Position numbers and translations under genes: made by a program
The notes under the pieces: model-generated
The model's input: the letters and a program-made list of their open reading frames with translations, nothing else
Database searches by the model: none
What the model was told of the DNA's origin: nothing
Source of the DNA: Cytobacillus depressus
Lineage (GTDB): Bacteria > Bacillota > Bacilli > Bacillales > Cytobacillaceae
NCBI RefSeq assembly: GCF_008923245.1
Contig: NZ_WBOS01000003.1
Coordinates: forward strand, 186,001 to 250,000
Length of the DNA: 64,000 nucleotides
Reading direction: 5' to 3'
Part shown: in pieces, positions 17,520-27,161 of the stretch
How positions within the stretch are numbered: position 1 is the first letter of the stretch
Layout of the letters: the number at the start of each line of letters is the position of its first letter

Positions 17520-18665
17520 CTATTCGTTCATTTTGTTATCATAGACGACATTTCCGTCAATAAAGGTCTGAAGAACGGAGCTTCGTTGATCAAATGGGTC
17601 TCCATCCCAAATAACAAAGTCAGCATCTTTGCCGCTTTCAATCGAACCAACACGATCCTCAACACCTAGATGTTTAGCGGCATTTAATGTAATTGCCTGT
17701 AGTGCTTGCTGTTCGCTAAGGCCATTTTTTACAGCATGAATAGCACTTGTTATTAAATATTCGATGCCGACAACTGGATGATCCGTTGTAATGGAGACCG
17801 GAACACCTGCATTGACTAAAGCAAGAATGGTATGCCAACCTTTATCAGCTAATTCGATTTTCGATTTAGTAGACATCGTTGGACCAACGGAAACACGGAC
17901 ATCGTGTTTAGCGATAAAATCGGCAATCTGGTGCCCCTCCGTGCAATGCTCAATCGTAAGGTTGATATCGAATTCCCGCTTAATGCGAAGCACAGTGGCG
18001 ATATCATCGGCTCTATGTGCATGCACGCGAAGTGGGATTTCCTTCTTTAATACTTTAACTAAATTTTCTAGTCCAAGCTTACGTTCTTTAGATTCACCTT
18101 GAAGGTAATTTTGCGCTTTAATCAGCTCTTCGCGGAGTTTAGCGGCAACACCCATTCTAGTAATTGGCATTCTGCCCTTTTCACCGTGAAAACGTTTAGG
18201 GTTTTCGCCTGTAGCTGCTTTCATACCAGATGGTTCTCTTATAATCATTTCATCAACAACGTTTCCGACAGTCTTAAGAGTGACCATTTCACCACCAATG
18301 ACGTTAGCACTCCCGGGCATAATTTGCACGGTTGTCACACCAGCTTTGCGGGCATCTGCAAATCCGGCCTCCTGTGGGTTTATCCCATCTATAGCCCTAA
18401 CCTCAGGAGTAATGGGACTGCTTGTCTCGTTAAAATCGTGTCCTTCTTTGCCAATGCCTTCTTCGTGGACACCAAGATGGGTATGTACGTCAATTAAACC
18501 AGGTGTAACCACTTTTCCGTGAGCATCAATTACACGGTAATCATTTGGGATGTTATGAGCTGATTCTAGAATACGATCAAATTTCCCGTCTTTAATAAGT
18601 AAAGTGCCTGATTCAATCACCTTGTCAGTACCGTCATAAATCTTTGCGTTAGTAATAGCTAACAT
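17520..18665 (-). CDS. Metal-dependent amidohydrolase (imidazolonepropionase-like superfamily)
   Basis: 381 residues of the amidohydrolase superfamily. Metal sites are visible in PGLIDVHTHLG, HAHR (LRVHAHRADD), IEHCTEGH and the catalytic Asp in SITTDHP. The C-terminal composite-sheet motif GSIESGKDADFVIWDG is typical. GGAGTG (18672-18677) is six bases from the ATG at 18665; starts at 18668 and 18695 are possible but less well placed. It lies in a peptide-use neighbourhood, so a dipeptidase or cyclic-amide hydrolase is plausible; the substrate is not shown. Confidence 0.82.
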   Translation of the reverse strand: MLAITNAKIYDGTDKVIESGTLLIKDGKFDRILESAHNIPNDYRVIDAHGKVVTPGLIDVHTHLGVHEEGIGKEGHDFNETSSPITPEVRAIDGINPQEAGFADARKAGVTTVQIMPGSANVIGGEMVTLKTVGNVVDEMIIREPSGMKAATGENPKRFHGEKGRMPITRMGVAAKLREELIKAQNYLQGESKERKLGLENLVKVLKKEIPLRVHAHRADDIATVLRIKREFDINLTIEHCTEGHQIADFIAKHDVRVSVGPTMSTKSKIELADKGWHTILALVNAGVPVSITTDHPVVGIEYLITSAIHAVKNGLSEQQALQAITLNAAKHLGVEDRVGSIESGKDADFVIWDGDPFDQRSSVLQTFIDGNVVYDNKMNE

Positions 18666-18846
18666 CATTATCACTCCAATTCGCAAAATAATCATTGATT
18701 TCTGAAATATTTTTATTTATAATACCTTTTAATTCCTTATTTAGATAATAATTTATAATTTGAATATTGTAAACGGGTAGTTTTTTTTGAAAAATGTTTG
18801 TATTCCGTTAGTAATTATACAAATTAGTATAGGAACGAGGTATGAG

Positions 18847-19293
18847 ATGAAATATGAAATTGATGAATTGGATCGTGGCATTATAAAGCATTTATCGAAA
18901 AATGGGAGAATGTCTTTTGCAGAATTAGCGACATTACTTAATGTGACAGAAAAGACCATTAGGCTTCGCTATAAAAATCTAGTAGATAAGGAAATTTTAA
19001 ATGTAGTAGGTGTAGTTAATCCAATCGCACTGGGACTAAAGGCTGGTGCTATCATTCTGTTGAAGGTACAGCCTGACTCGATAAAAGAAGTAATCGAACA
19101 GGTCAGTTCCATTCCAGCCATTCGTTATGTGACCGTAACGTCTGGAGAGTATCCTCTGCTAGTCCAAATTACGGTTGAAAGTCAAGAGGAAATTACTGAA
19201 ACGATTTATCAGTTAAATAGGATTAAAAATATCACTTCGCTCAATACAATTGTCCAGCTAGATGTTTACAAAAATAGCTTCGAATATATTTAG
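18847..19293 (+). CDS. Lrp/AsnC-family transcriptional regulator
   Basis: 148 residues: an N-terminal helix-turn-helix (IDELDRGIIKHLSKNGRMSF, then LATLLNVTEKTIRLRYKNL) and a C-terminal AsnC ligand-binding domain (about 65-145; RYVTVTSGEYPLLVQITVES). The start at 18847 has GAGG six bases upstream. The gene is divergent from the amidohydrolase and 51 bases before dppA, so it is probably the amino-acid- or peptide-responsive regulator of the dpp genes and perhaps of the divergent gene. Confidence 0.85.
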   Translation: MKYEIDELDRGIIKHLSKNGRMSFAELATLLNVTEKTIRLRYKNLVDKEILNVVGVVNPIALGLKAGAIILLKVQPDSIKEVIEQVSSIPAIRYVTVTSGEYPLLVQITVESQEEITETIYQLNRIKNITSLNTIVQLDVYKNSFEYI

Positions 19294-19344
19294 CTAGTGG
19301 TTATGAAATGTTAGAAAAAAATGTACAAAATGGGGGACTAGACA

Positions 19345-20193
19345 ATGAAACTATTTATTTCTGCTGATATGGAAGGGATTTCGGGAGTTGCTACCAATCA
19401 ACAATTAAAAACAACAAGTGAATATCAGCGCTTTCGAAAATTAATGACAGCTGATGTGAATGCAGCAATCGAGGGGGCTTTCAATGGAGGGGCAACTGAA
19501 GTTGTAGTAGCAGATGGGCATGGAAATATGTCCAATATCATCATTGAAGATCTTGACGAGAGAGCAAGACTTATCTCTGGAAACAACAGGGTCATGTGTC
19601 AACTTGAGGGATTGGATGAAACGTTTGACGGGATTATGTTTGTTGGCCACCATGGTCGTGAGGCAGGATCAGATCGAGCCGTCATCAGCCACACCTTAGC
19701 AGGTATATGTGTGAATGAAATGAAGATTAATGGCAAAGTCGTTGGCGAAACAGAGATGAATTCTTTCGTAGCTGGTGCCTTCGGAGTACCGCCAATCTTT
19801 ATTAGCGGCGATGATGCTTACGTGAGTGAAGTGTTAGAAACTTTACCTGAAGTTGAAACAGCAGTAGTCAAGCGGGCTGTTGATCGCTTTTCCGCTGAGT
19901 TGCTTCATCCTAAAGTTGCGCAAGAGCTTATTCGTGAAAAAGCAGAAAAAGCTGTAAAGCAGTTAAACAAGTATCAGCCTGTAACCTTCACGGGGCCAAT
20001 CACATTTGAAATCAACTTCAAAGGGCCTCAACAAGCAAAAATGACAACAACCTTGCCAACAGTAGAACTGGTTAGTCCGACAAGAATACGTTTTACATGC
20101 GACGATATGATCACAGCTTATAAGCATATGTGGGGTTGTGTAATCATTGCTATGACAGCAACTAACGGTGTCCTTGGAAGTGTCAATGCGTAA
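19345..20193 (+). CDS. dppA: D-aminopeptidase, M55 family
   Basis: 282-residue zinc peptidase that removes N-terminal D-amino acids, for example from D-Ala-D-Ala or D-Ala-Gly-Gly. Residues matching the known DppA metal site are in register: Asp8 and Glu10 (ADMEGISGV), His59 (DGHG), His102/103 (VGHHG), His116 and Glu135. It is directly ahead of the peptide importer genes, the classical dppA-dppBCDE arrangement of Bacillus, and would process wall-derived peptides after uptake. Confidence 0.93.
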   Translation: MKLFISADMEGISGVATNQQLKTTSEYQRFRKLMTADVNAAIEGAFNGGATEVVVADGHGNMSNIIIEDLDERARLISGNNRVMCQLEGLDETFDGIMFVGHHGREAGSDRAVISHTLAGICVNEMKINGKVVGETEMNSFVAGAFGVPPIFISGDDAYVSEVLETLPEVETAVVKRAVDRFSAELLHPKVAQELIREKAEKAVKQLNKYQPVTFTGPITFEINFKGPQQAKMTTTLPTVELVSPTRIRFTCDDMITAYKHMWGCVIIAMTATNGVLGSVNA

Positions 20194-20234
20194 TTCGGTA
20201 GTATTATGGAAAGTTTCCAGAATTTTTTTAAGAT

Positions 20235-20250
20235 AAGGCGCTTGCGCTTT
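20235..20250 (+). terminator. Small hairpin between dppA and dppB
   Basis: AAGGCG (20235-20240), loop CTTG, CGCTTT (20245-20250), followed by TTCC. A weak attenuator or processing hairpin in the 80-base gap; it could make dppA more abundant than the transporter. Confidence 0.35.
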
Positions 20251-20273
20251 TCCTAAATGGAGGTGTTGTTTAT

Positions 20274-21200
20274 ATGTATATAGTGAAGCGGTTTTTGACG
20301 ATGATCCTAACCATTTGGGTTATTGCTTCATTAACATTCGTTATTATGAAATTTATACCTGGTGACCCATTCGCATCCGATTCTGATGTGTTGCCACCAG
20401 AAATATTAGAAAATATGCGCGCCAAATATAATTTGGACAAGCCGATACCAGTCCAATATGTTCTCTATATTAAGAATCTAGCGATGCTAGATTTGGGGAC
20501 ATCCATACAATCAGAGACACGTACGGTTAACCAAATTATCTCTGAAGGATTTCCTGCTTCAGCCTTATTAGGAATTCAGTCTATTATAATCGCGCTCATT
20601 TTTGGAATCATGCTTGGGATTATAGCGGCCCTTAATCATAATCGATTTTTGGATTATGCCTCCATGGTTATAGCCATTATCGGGATATCGATTCCAAGCT
20701 TTATCTTAGCACCATTTTTAATGAAGTTTTTCGCTGTTGATTGGGGCCTCTTCCCAGTCGCATCATGGGGGACATGGCAGCATTCAGTTCTCCCATCCTT
20801 AGCACTTGCTACAACACCATTAGCCGTTATTGCGCGGTTTATGCGGTCGAGTATGCTGGAGGTTATGAATCAGAACTACATAAAGACGGCAAATGCGAAA
20901 GGTTTATCCACGACAAGCCTCGTTATGAAACATGGGATTCGCAATGCGATTTTACCAGTCGTAACGTTCATTGGCCCATTATTTGTCTCACTTATAACAG
21001 GTACATTTGTTATTGAGAAAATATTTGCGATACCAGGAATAGGCCGCTACTTTGTGGATAGCATTTTTAACCGTGATTATCCAGTGATTATGGGAACGAC
21101 TGTATTCTTTAGTGCGCTCCTTGTCGTTACTCTCTTTTTGATTGATATCTCATATCGCTTTATTGATCCAAGAATTAAGCTATCGAGTAAGGGGGATTAA
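20274..21200 (+). CDS. dppB: Peptide ABC transporter permease
   Basis: 308 residues, DppB/OppB type. It starts MYIVKRFLTMILTIWVIASL and carries the family motifs FIPGDPF near 28, a lumenal loop with DLGTSIQSE, and the EAA loop YIKTANAKGLSTTSLVMKHG near 202. The C-terminus FIDPRIKLSSKGD is typical. A GGAGG site precedes the ATG. It forms the channel with DppC. Confidence 0.93.
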   Translation: MYIVKRFLTMILTIWVIASLTFVIMKFIPGDPFASDSDVLPPEILENMRAKYNLDKPIPVQYVLYIKNLAMLDLGTSIQSETRTVNQIISEGFPASALLGIQSIIIALIFGIMLGIIAALNHNRFLDYASMVIAIIGISIPSFILAPFLMKFFAVDWGLFPVASWGTWQHSVLPSLALATTPLAVIARFMRSSMLEVMNQNYIKTANAKGLSTTSLVMKHGIRNAILPVVTFIGPLFVSLITGTFVIEKIFAIPGIGRYFVDSIFNRDYPVIMGTTVFFSALLVVTLFLIDISYRFIDPRIKLSSKGD

Positions 21201-21201
21201 T

Positions 21202-22146
21202 ATGATAGAAAAAAGTGTGGATCAATCCTTATTTCGACCTGTAGACCCCAAAAGGAAAGAAGTTGACCCGATACAAAGACCAAGCTTAAGTGTTTGGAAA
21301 GAAACCGTAATAAGTATTATGAAAAATAAGCTAGCTTTATTTGGTCTATTTCTGTTGATGGTTATTGTATTCTTTTCGATCTTTGGACCAATGATGGTTC
21401 AGTTCACTGCTTCCGAGCAGGCGTTAACGAAAGCTAATATGCCGCCTTCTAATGAGCATTGGTTCGGGACGGATGATCTTGGGCGTGATATGTGGGCAAG
21501 AACATGGATGGGAGCAAGAATCTCCCTAACAATCGGATTGGTTGCTGCATTAATCGACCTCATCCTTGGATTAGTAGTAGGCGGTTTGTCTGGTTACATG
21601 GCTGGCCGGGGGAAGCTCGGAGATAATGTCGATGGTTTCCTAATGAGAATTGTCGAAATACTATATGGAATTCCATACCTTTTAGTAGTTATTCTTCTAA
21701 TGGTTATTATGGACCCAGGTGTCACAACGATTATTATTGCCCTCTGTGTAACTGGATGGGTCGGAATGGCACGAATAATTCGTGGACAGGTTCTGCAATT
21801 AAAGTCACAAGAATATGTAATGGCAGCAGAAAAGCTCGGAACGTCTCATGCAAAAATCATTACTCGCCATTTATTACCGAATACGATGGGAATTATCATT
21901 GTAAACTTAACCTTTACCATTCCTAGCGCGATATTTGCCGAGGCCTTTTTAAGCTTCCTTGGATTAGGGGTTCAGGCTCCATTTGCAAGCTGGGGAACGA
22001 TGGCAAACGATGCATTAGGAGTCATCTTAAGCGGGCAGTGGTGGAGATTATTCTTCCCAGGATTCTTAATATCATTGACGATGTTTGCCTTTAATGCCTT
22101 TGGTGATGGATTACAAGATGCTCTTGATCCACGAGCCCGAGATTAG
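21202..22146 (+). CDS. dppC: Peptide ABC transporter permease
   Basis: 314 residues, DppC/OppC type, with an N-terminal OppC extension and the sequence HWFGTDDLGRDMWARTWMGA near 90 that marks the family. The EAA loop is YVMAAEKLGTSHAKIITRHL near 202; the C-terminus is FGDGLQDALDPRARD. The ATG at 21202 follows an AAGGGGG site; an upstream in-frame ATG at 21142 lies inside dppB and is rejected. Confidence 0.93.
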   Translation: MIEKSVDQSLFRPVDPKRKEVDPIQRPSLSVWKETVISIMKNKLALFGLFLLMVIVFFSIFGPMMVQFTASEQALTKANMPPSNEHWFGTDDLGRDMWARTWMGARISLTIGLVAALIDLILGLVVGGLSGYMAGRGKLGDNVDGFLMRIVEILYGIPYLLVVILLMVIMDPGVTTIIIALCVTGWVGMARIIRGQVLQLKSQEYVMAAEKLGTSHAKIITRHLLPNTMGIIIVNLTFTIPSAIFAEAFLSFLGLGVQAPFASWGTMANDALGVILSGQWWRLFFPGFLISLTMFAFNAFGDGLQDALDPRARD

Positions 22147-22157
22147 GAGGGATAAAG

Positions 22158-23177
22158 TTGAGCCATTTGTTAGAAGTGAAAAATTTAGAGGTTAATTTTA
22201 AAACATATGGTGGGGAAGTAAAAGCGGTACGCGATGTTTCTTTCCATGTGGATAAAGGTGAAATCTTAGCGATTGTTGGGGAAAGCGGCAGCGGAAAAAG
22301 TGTGACTGTTCAATCAATTATGGGGCTGATCCCAACACCTCCTGGAATCATTAAAGGAGGAAGTATTCACTTTAAAGGACAAGACCTGCTAAAGCTGTCA
22401 AAAAGAGAAATGAGAAAAATTAAAGGTTCGAAGATTAGTATGATCTTTCAAGACCCGATGACTTCTCTTAATCCTACGATGCGAATCGGAGCACAAATTG
22501 AAGAGGGGCTCATTCTTCATCAAGGGCTATCAAAACAGGCTGCCAAGGAAAAGGCGATTGAAATGATAAAGCTTGTTGGAATCCCAAATCCAGCTGAACG
22601 ATATAATCAATTTCCGCATGAATTTAGTGGTGGAATGAGGCAAAGGGCCATGATTGCGATTGCCTTGGCATGCAGTCCGGAATTATTGATAGCAGATGAA
22701 CCTACGACTGCGCTCGATGTGACGATTCAGGCGCAGGTGCTTGAGTTGATGAAAGATCTTCAGAATCAGTTAGAGACTTCAATTATTTTAATTACCCATG
22801 ATTTGGGTGTTGTTGCAGAAACGGCTGAACGTGTCATCGTTATGTATGCAGGAATGATGGTTGAAAGCGGCACTGTTACGGAGTTGTTTGAAAATCCAAA
22901 ACATCCTTATACTTGGGGTCTCCTTGAATCAGTCCCAAAAGTGGAAGATGGTGAAAAACAACCTTTGATCCCAATTGAAGGCTCGCCGCCAGATCTCTTT
23001 TCCCCGCCAAAGGGATGTCCTTTTGCCCCGCGGTGTAAATATGCCATGGAGATTTGCTTAGAAGAGGTTCCTCCAGGATTTGAATTTAACGATGGACATG
23101 TAGCAAGATGCTGGCTAAATGATCCACGCGCACCGAAAGCAGAAGATCTTATTGCAGCGGGAAGGGAGGATGTTTAA
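22158..23177 (+). CDS. dppD: Peptide ABC transporter ATP-binding protein
   Basis: 339-residue ATPase started by TTG, with GGAGGG a few bases upstream. Walker A GESGSGKS is near 41, signature FSGGMRQR, Walker B LLIADEPTTALDV, and the oligopeptide C-terminal domain has its Cys-containing block GCPFAPRCKYAMEIC near 290. This block binds an iron-sulfur cluster in some relatives. It pairs with DppF, whose ATG overlaps this stop codon by one base. Confidence 0.93.
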   Translation: MSHLLEVKNLEVNFKTYGGEVKAVRDVSFHVDKGEILAIVGESGSGKSVTVQSIMGLIPTPPGIIKGGSIHFKGQDLLKLSKREMRKIKGSKISMIFQDPMTSLNPTMRIGAQIEEGLILHQGLSKQAAKEKAIEMIKLVGIPNPAERYNQFPHEFSGGMRQRAMIAIALACSPELLIADEPTTALDVTIQAQVLELMKDLQNQLETSIILITHDLGVVAETAERVIVMYAGMMVESGTVTELFENPKHPYTWGLLESVPKVEDGEKQPLIPIEGSPPDLFSPPKGCPFAPRCKYAMEICLEEVPPGFEFNDGHVARCWLNDPRAPKAEDLIAAGREDV

Positions 23178-24127
23178 TGGAGGAGTACATACTTGAAGTT
23201 CAGCAATTAACAAAGTACTTTCACATCAATAAAGAGAAAACGGTCAAGTCTGTAGATGATATATCCCTATCCATTAAAAAAGGGGAGACTTTTGGATTAG
23301 TAGGGGAAAGTGGAAGTGGTAAGTCTACACTAGGTAAAACGATTGTTGGCCTGCAACCAGCTACTTCAGGAAGTATTTTTTATAACGGCACAGATGTCGA
23401 AAAGCTTGATAGAAAGATGAAAAAGACCGTCAATCGTGAATTGCAGATTATCTTTCAAGATCCTCATGCATCTCTAAATCCAAGAATGCAGGTTGGAGAT
23501 ATTATTGCAGAAGGAATTGACGCCTATAAGCTGGCAAAAGGGAAAGAACGCCAAGATCGAATTTATGAATTACTTGAAAAGGTTGGATTGCGTCCAGAAC
23601 ATGCTAAGCGGTACCCGCATGAATTTAGTGGTGGGCAAAGGCAGCGTATCGGTATAGCTAGAGCTTTAGCTGTACAACCAAAGTTTATTGTGGCGGACGA
23701 GCCTATCTCCGCTTTAGATGTCTCCATTCAGGCTCAAGTTATTAATCTATTAGATGATTTGAAGAAAGAGGAAGGGCTGACGTATTTGTTTATCGCCCAT
23801 GATCTCGGCATGGTTAAACATATTAGTGATCGGATTGGAGTCATGTATCTTGGGAAAATGATGGAGATGTCCGGCAGTGATGAGCTGTTCGCAAATCCAC
23901 TTCATCCTTATACACAAGCTTTATTGTCTGCAATCCCTAATTTGAACCCTCGTGCCGAAAAGCGAGAGCGGATCGTTCTTGCCGGTGATCCGCCAAGCCC
24001 TGTAAATCCGCCGAGTGGATGCCGTTTTCGAACACGTTGCCCACACGCAATGGAAATTTGTGCAAAAGAGGTTCCAACATGGAAAGAGGTTCAAAAAGAA
24101 CATTGGACAGCTTGCCATTTATATTAA
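23177..24127 (+). CDS. dppF: Peptide ABC transporter ATP-binding protein
   Basis: 316-residue partner ATPase. Walker A GESGSGKST is near 41, signature FSGGQRQR, Walker B FIVADEPISALDV, and the oligopeptide C-terminal Cys block is GCRFRTRCPHAMEIC. Its start overlaps the dppD stop by one base. The binding-protein gene follows after 29 bases. Confidence 0.93.
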   Translation: MEEYILEVQQLTKYFHINKEKTVKSVDDISLSIKKGETFGLVGESGSGKSTLGKTIVGLQPATSGSIFYNGTDVEKLDRKMKKTVNRELQIIFQDPHASLNPRMQVGDIIAEGIDAYKLAKGKERQDRIYELLEKVGLRPEHAKRYPHEFSGGQRQRIGIARALAVQPKFIVADEPISALDVSIQAQVINLLDDLKKEEGLTYLFIAHDLGMVKHISDRIGVMYLGKMMEMSGSDELFANPLHPYTQALLSAIPNLNPRAEKRERIVLAGDPPSPVNPPSGCRFRTRCPHAMEICAKEVPTWKEVQKEHWTACHLY

Positions 24128-24156
24128 ATTTTTTATTTAAAAAAGGAGAGAAAGAA

Positions 24157-25782
24157 ATGAAGAAGCTTCTAGTTTTTTTGATTGCTGTTCTAACGCTTTC
24201 AACTATCCTTGCTGGTTGTTCCGGCGGAGAGAAGACGAGCAGCGGGGACGCTAAAGACGCAAAAGATGTTAAGCAAGAAATGGTGGTTAATGCGAAGACA
24301 GAACCACCTGCGATTGATCCAGCAAAAGCAACAGATACTACATCTGGATGGATTCTTGATCACATTTTTGAAGGATTATACACCCGTGACAAAGAAGGTA
24401 ATCCTGTATTAGGCGCAGCCAAGGATGTTAAAATTTCAGAAGATGGGAAAACATATACGTTTACATTAAGAGAAGACGCAAAATGGTCTGATGGCAGCCC
24501 TGTTACTGCTAGTGACTTTGAATATGCTTGGAAGCGCGTCCTTAACCCTGAAACAGGTAGTGCATTTGCATTCTATCTATATTACATTAAGGGAGCCGAA
24601 GACTATAATAAAGGCAAAGGTTCTGAGGGAGACGTAGCGATTAAAGCAGAAGATGACCATACATTTGTTGTAGAATTAAATTCACCACTAGGATATTTTG
24701 ATAGTTTATTAACATTATGGACTTTCGATCCAGTGAAGAAAGACCTTGTGGAAGGCAACAAGAACTGGTCTGCAGATGCTAATAATTATGTAAGTAATGG
24801 ACCTTTCAAAATGACTAAATGGGAACATGATAATCAAGTGATTATTGAAAAGAATACAGAGTACTATGCGAAAGACGAAGTGAATCTAGATAAAGTAACA
24901 TTCAAGATGGTAGGGGAAGCGACAACATACTATCAAATGTTCAAAACAAAAGAATTTGATTTAGTTATAACTTTACCGACTGATGTCATTGATGCAGAAA
25001 GAAAAAATGATGAATACTTAGAAGTTCCTTATTATGGAACATATATGTATATGTTCAATACTGAAAAAGAGCCGTTTAACAATCAAAAAGTTCGTAAGGC
25101 ATTTGCTATGGCTATTGATCGTGAAACATTAGCAAAAAATGTTTCAAAAGCAGGTGAAACACCAGCATATAGCATGGTGCCACTAGGCGCAGAAACTCCT
25201 GAAGGTGATTTCCGTAAAGTTGGCGGAGACTACATTGAAGAGAATTATGATGAGGCTAAAAAGCTCCTTGAAGAAGGAATGAAAGAAGAAGGTTGGGCGA
25301 CATTGCCTGAGGTTACATTAATGTATAACACTGATGAAAACCATAAAAAAATTGCCGAAGCTGTACAAGAAATGATTAAAGTGAACCTTGGCGTAAATAT
25401 TAAGCTAAATAACCAAGAATGGGCAACATACTTAGATACAACAAAACAGCATAACTATCAAATGGCGCGAATGGGCTGGATCGGTGTGTTCGTTGACCCA
25501 GTTGTTAACCTAGATTATTACTTAGGAGATAGTCCAAATAACCGTACTGGTTGGGTAAATGAAGAATTTGATAGAATTATGGCAGAGTCGAAAGTAGAGC
25601 AAGATCCGGAGAAACGTTTCCAATTGCTTCATGACGCAGAAGAAATCTTGATGACTGACCTGCCGTTCATGCCAGTATATCACTATACGAATAACTACCT
25701 TGTATCACAAAACTTCGAAGATATTGCTTACTATGTGAACCGTTACCCTGCATTAAAGTGGGCGAAGAAGGTTTCGCAATAA
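24157..25782 (+). CDS. dppE: Peptide-binding lipoprotein of the Dpp/Opp transporter
   Basis: 541 residues with a lipobox LAGC after MKKLLVFLIAVLTLSTI, then a family-5 peptide-binding domain. Typical stretches are TEPPAIDPAKATDTTSGWIL near 50, LREDAKWSDGSPVTASDFEYAWKR (split here as LREDAKWSDG and TASDFEYAWKR) near 105 and VRKAFAMAIDRE near 310. The ATG at 24157 follows AAAGGAGAG; a much longer frame reaching back into dppF is not real. It captures short peptides for DppBCDF. Confidence 0.92.
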   Translation: MKKLLVFLIAVLTLSTILAGCSGGEKTSSGDAKDAKDVKQEMVVNAKTEPPAIDPAKATDTTSGWILDHIFEGLYTRDKEGNPVLGAAKDVKISEDGKTYTFTLREDAKWSDGSPVTASDFEYAWKRVLNPETGSAFAFYLYYIKGAEDYNKGKGSEGDVAIKAEDDHTFVVELNSPLGYFDSLLTLWTFDPVKKDLVEGNKNWSADANNYVSNGPFKMTKWEHDNQVIIEKNTEYYAKDEVNLDKVTFKMVGEATTYYQMFKTKEFDLVITLPTDVIDAERKNDEYLEVPYYGTYMYMFNTEKEPFNNQKVRKAFAMAIDRETLAKNVSKAGETPAYSMVPLGAETPEGDFRKVGGDYIEENYDEAKKLLEEGMKEEGWATLPEVTLMYNTDENHKKIAEAVQEMIKVNLGVNIKLNNQEWATYLDTTKQHNYQMARMGWIGVFVDPVVNLDYYLGDSPNNRTGWVNEEFDRIMAESKVEQDPEKRFQLLHDAEEILMTDLPFMPVYHYTNNYLVSQNFEDIAYYVNRYPALKWAKKVSQ

Positions 25783-25790
25783 TGCATTAG

Positions 25791-25816
25791 GCAGAGAGGG
25801 CATCGTCCTTCTCTGC
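25791..25816 (+). terminator. Intercistronic hairpin between dppE and the DUF3899 gene
   Basis: GCAGAGAGGG (25791-25800) pairs with CCTTCTCTGC (25807-25816) with one G-T pair; no T-run follows. More likely an mRNA-stabilising or partial-attenuation structure than a full terminator. It would protect the abundant dppE message. Confidence 0.55.
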
Positions 25817-25840
25817 TGCATTCATATTTGGAGGTACTTC

Positions 25841-26218
25841 ATGATGAAAACAAAGTTTATTTTTCCATTGCTAATTTTAATCACTTGGTTAGGGTTAATT
25901 GTTGCTTTTCAATGGTCGCTTATAGAATGGATTAATATTACCTTTTTGGTAGGGCTCCTGTCACTTCTTGCTTTTACCCTTGTAAAAATCACAGAAACTG
26001 GCTTTTTCCAACTCTTCACAAGCGGTTTCAAAAAAATCAATATCACACTAATCCCAAAATCCAGATCACACCAACGAATAGACGACCAATTAAACAACGA
26101 CCCAAATTTACAGCAATTCAAAAAAAACTACCTCAACTTCCTAAACAACATCACATTCAAACTATCCATCACCACTATGCTGCTCTCCCTAATCGGATTA
26201 ATCATATTCTATCAATAA
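25841..26218 (+). CDS. DUF3899-type small membrane protein
   Basis: 125 residues with three hydrophobic segments: two near the N-terminus (6-25 and 30-50) and one at the C-terminus (105-124), with a polar central region. It matches the DUF3899 type that often follows oligopeptide transporter genes in Bacillus (family from memory, not searched). A GGAGG site lies ahead of two adjacent ATGs (25841 and 25844); either could be used. Function unknown; position suggests a Dpp accessory. Confidence 0.7.
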   Translation: MMKTKFIFPLLILITWLGLIVAFQWSLIEWINITFLVGLLSLLAFTLVKITETGFFQLFTSGFKKINITLIPKSRSHQRIDDQLNNDPNLQQFKKNYLNFLNNITFKLSITTMLLSLIGLIIFYQ

Positions 26219-26285
26219 GGAAGCAAGGGGGCGGTTCTTTTGCTTCATGAAAGAGTTAAAAACTATAAAATTGTTTTGGTCTTTT

Positions 26286-26316
26286 GACCGAGCGTTCGCA
26301 GCGCTCGGTCATTTTT
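26286..26316 (+). terminator. Terminator ending the dpp operon
   Basis: GACCGAGCG (26286-26294) and CGCTCGGTC (26302-26310) form a perfect 9-bp stem with a 7-base loop, then ATTTTT. Confidence 0.85.
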
Positions 26317-26381
26317 AAATAACTTTCGGGGGAAAAACTGCTCTAGAAGTACAAATCTATTGAAGGATAAATGTTCTAATA

Positions 26382-27161
26382 CTAGGAAAAAACGGCTTTT
26401 GTCAGCAAGAATAGAACAGAAGGGGCAAGTAAGCAACCTAGGCCAGTATAGAAAGTGGCAGTAACTGCTCCATAAGGAACAAGTTTTGGATCTGTCGCGG
26501 CTAGTCCACCTGCTACACCGCTAGTCGTACCCATGATTCCGCCGTATACCATTGCAGTTCGTGGGTTATTTAATCCGATATATTTGGCAACAAAGGGGGT
26601 GCCAACCATCGTAAGTATGGATTTTACAAGCCCTGCAGCAATACTAAGTGTTATTACTTCAGAACTAGCTCCAATTGCAGAACCTGTTACTGGGCCTACG
26701 ATATATGTTGCTGTCCCGGCCCCAATTGTTGTTAAGCTAATAGCATCTCGATATCCAAATGCGAGTGCAATCATTACACCGACAACAAAAGAGAGGAAAA
26801 CGCCTATAAACAAGGATAATACCCCAGTCAGACCAGCTTTCTTTATTTCACTAAAATTTGCTCCAAAGGCAGTGGAGACAATAGCAAAGTCTCTAAGCAT
26901 TCCGCCGCCCATCAGGCCGATTCCAGTAAAAAGACTTACGTCTGCGAGTCCTTTTTCTCCTCCTGTAACCACTCCGCCAATGTAAGCAAGGACAAGCCCA
27001 AGAATAATCGCAATCGCAGAACCATGGAGACGCCCTTTTGTTAACTTATCAGAAATAAAATATGAAAGATACATAGTCACGCCGACAATGGCAAAAGCAA
27101 GAATTAAACCGTTATTTTTCAGAACATTACCTAGTATTTCTAACACGCTGCTTGCCCCCAT
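26382..27161 (-). CDS. madM: Malonate transporter subunit MadM
   Basis: 259-residue hydrophobic carrier with about eight helices, recognised as MadM of the two-part malonate importer (GRLHGSAIAIILGLVLAYIG near 43; GGIMGTTSGVAGGLAATDPK near 208). It works with MadL. The ATG at 27161 overlaps madL by 35 bases; a GTG at 27146, eight bases after GGGGG, gives MLEILGNVL and may be the true start. Its position in the malonate decarboxylase locus supports the substrate. Confidence 0.88.
   Translation of the reverse strand: MGASSVLEILGNVLKNNGLILAFAIVGVTMYLSYFISDKLTKGRLHGSAIAIILGLVLAYIGGVVTGGEKGLADVSLFTGIGLMGGGMLRDFAIVSTAFGANFSEIKKAGLTGVLSLFIGVFLSFVVGVMIALAFGYRDAISLTTIGAGTATYIVGPVTGSAIGASSEVITLSIAAGLVKSILTMVGTPFVAKYIGLNNPRTAMVYGGIMGTTSGVAGGLAATDPKLVPYGAVTATFYTGLGCLLAPSVLFLLTKAVFS

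Noticed and set aside
18099..18497. Open frame antisense to the amidohydrolase
   Set aside because: No start context, no family, and the minus-strand gene is clear.
24019..24156. Extended start of the peptide-binding lipoprotein inside dppF
   Set aside because: The lipoprotein signal and ribosome site fit the ATG at 24157 only.
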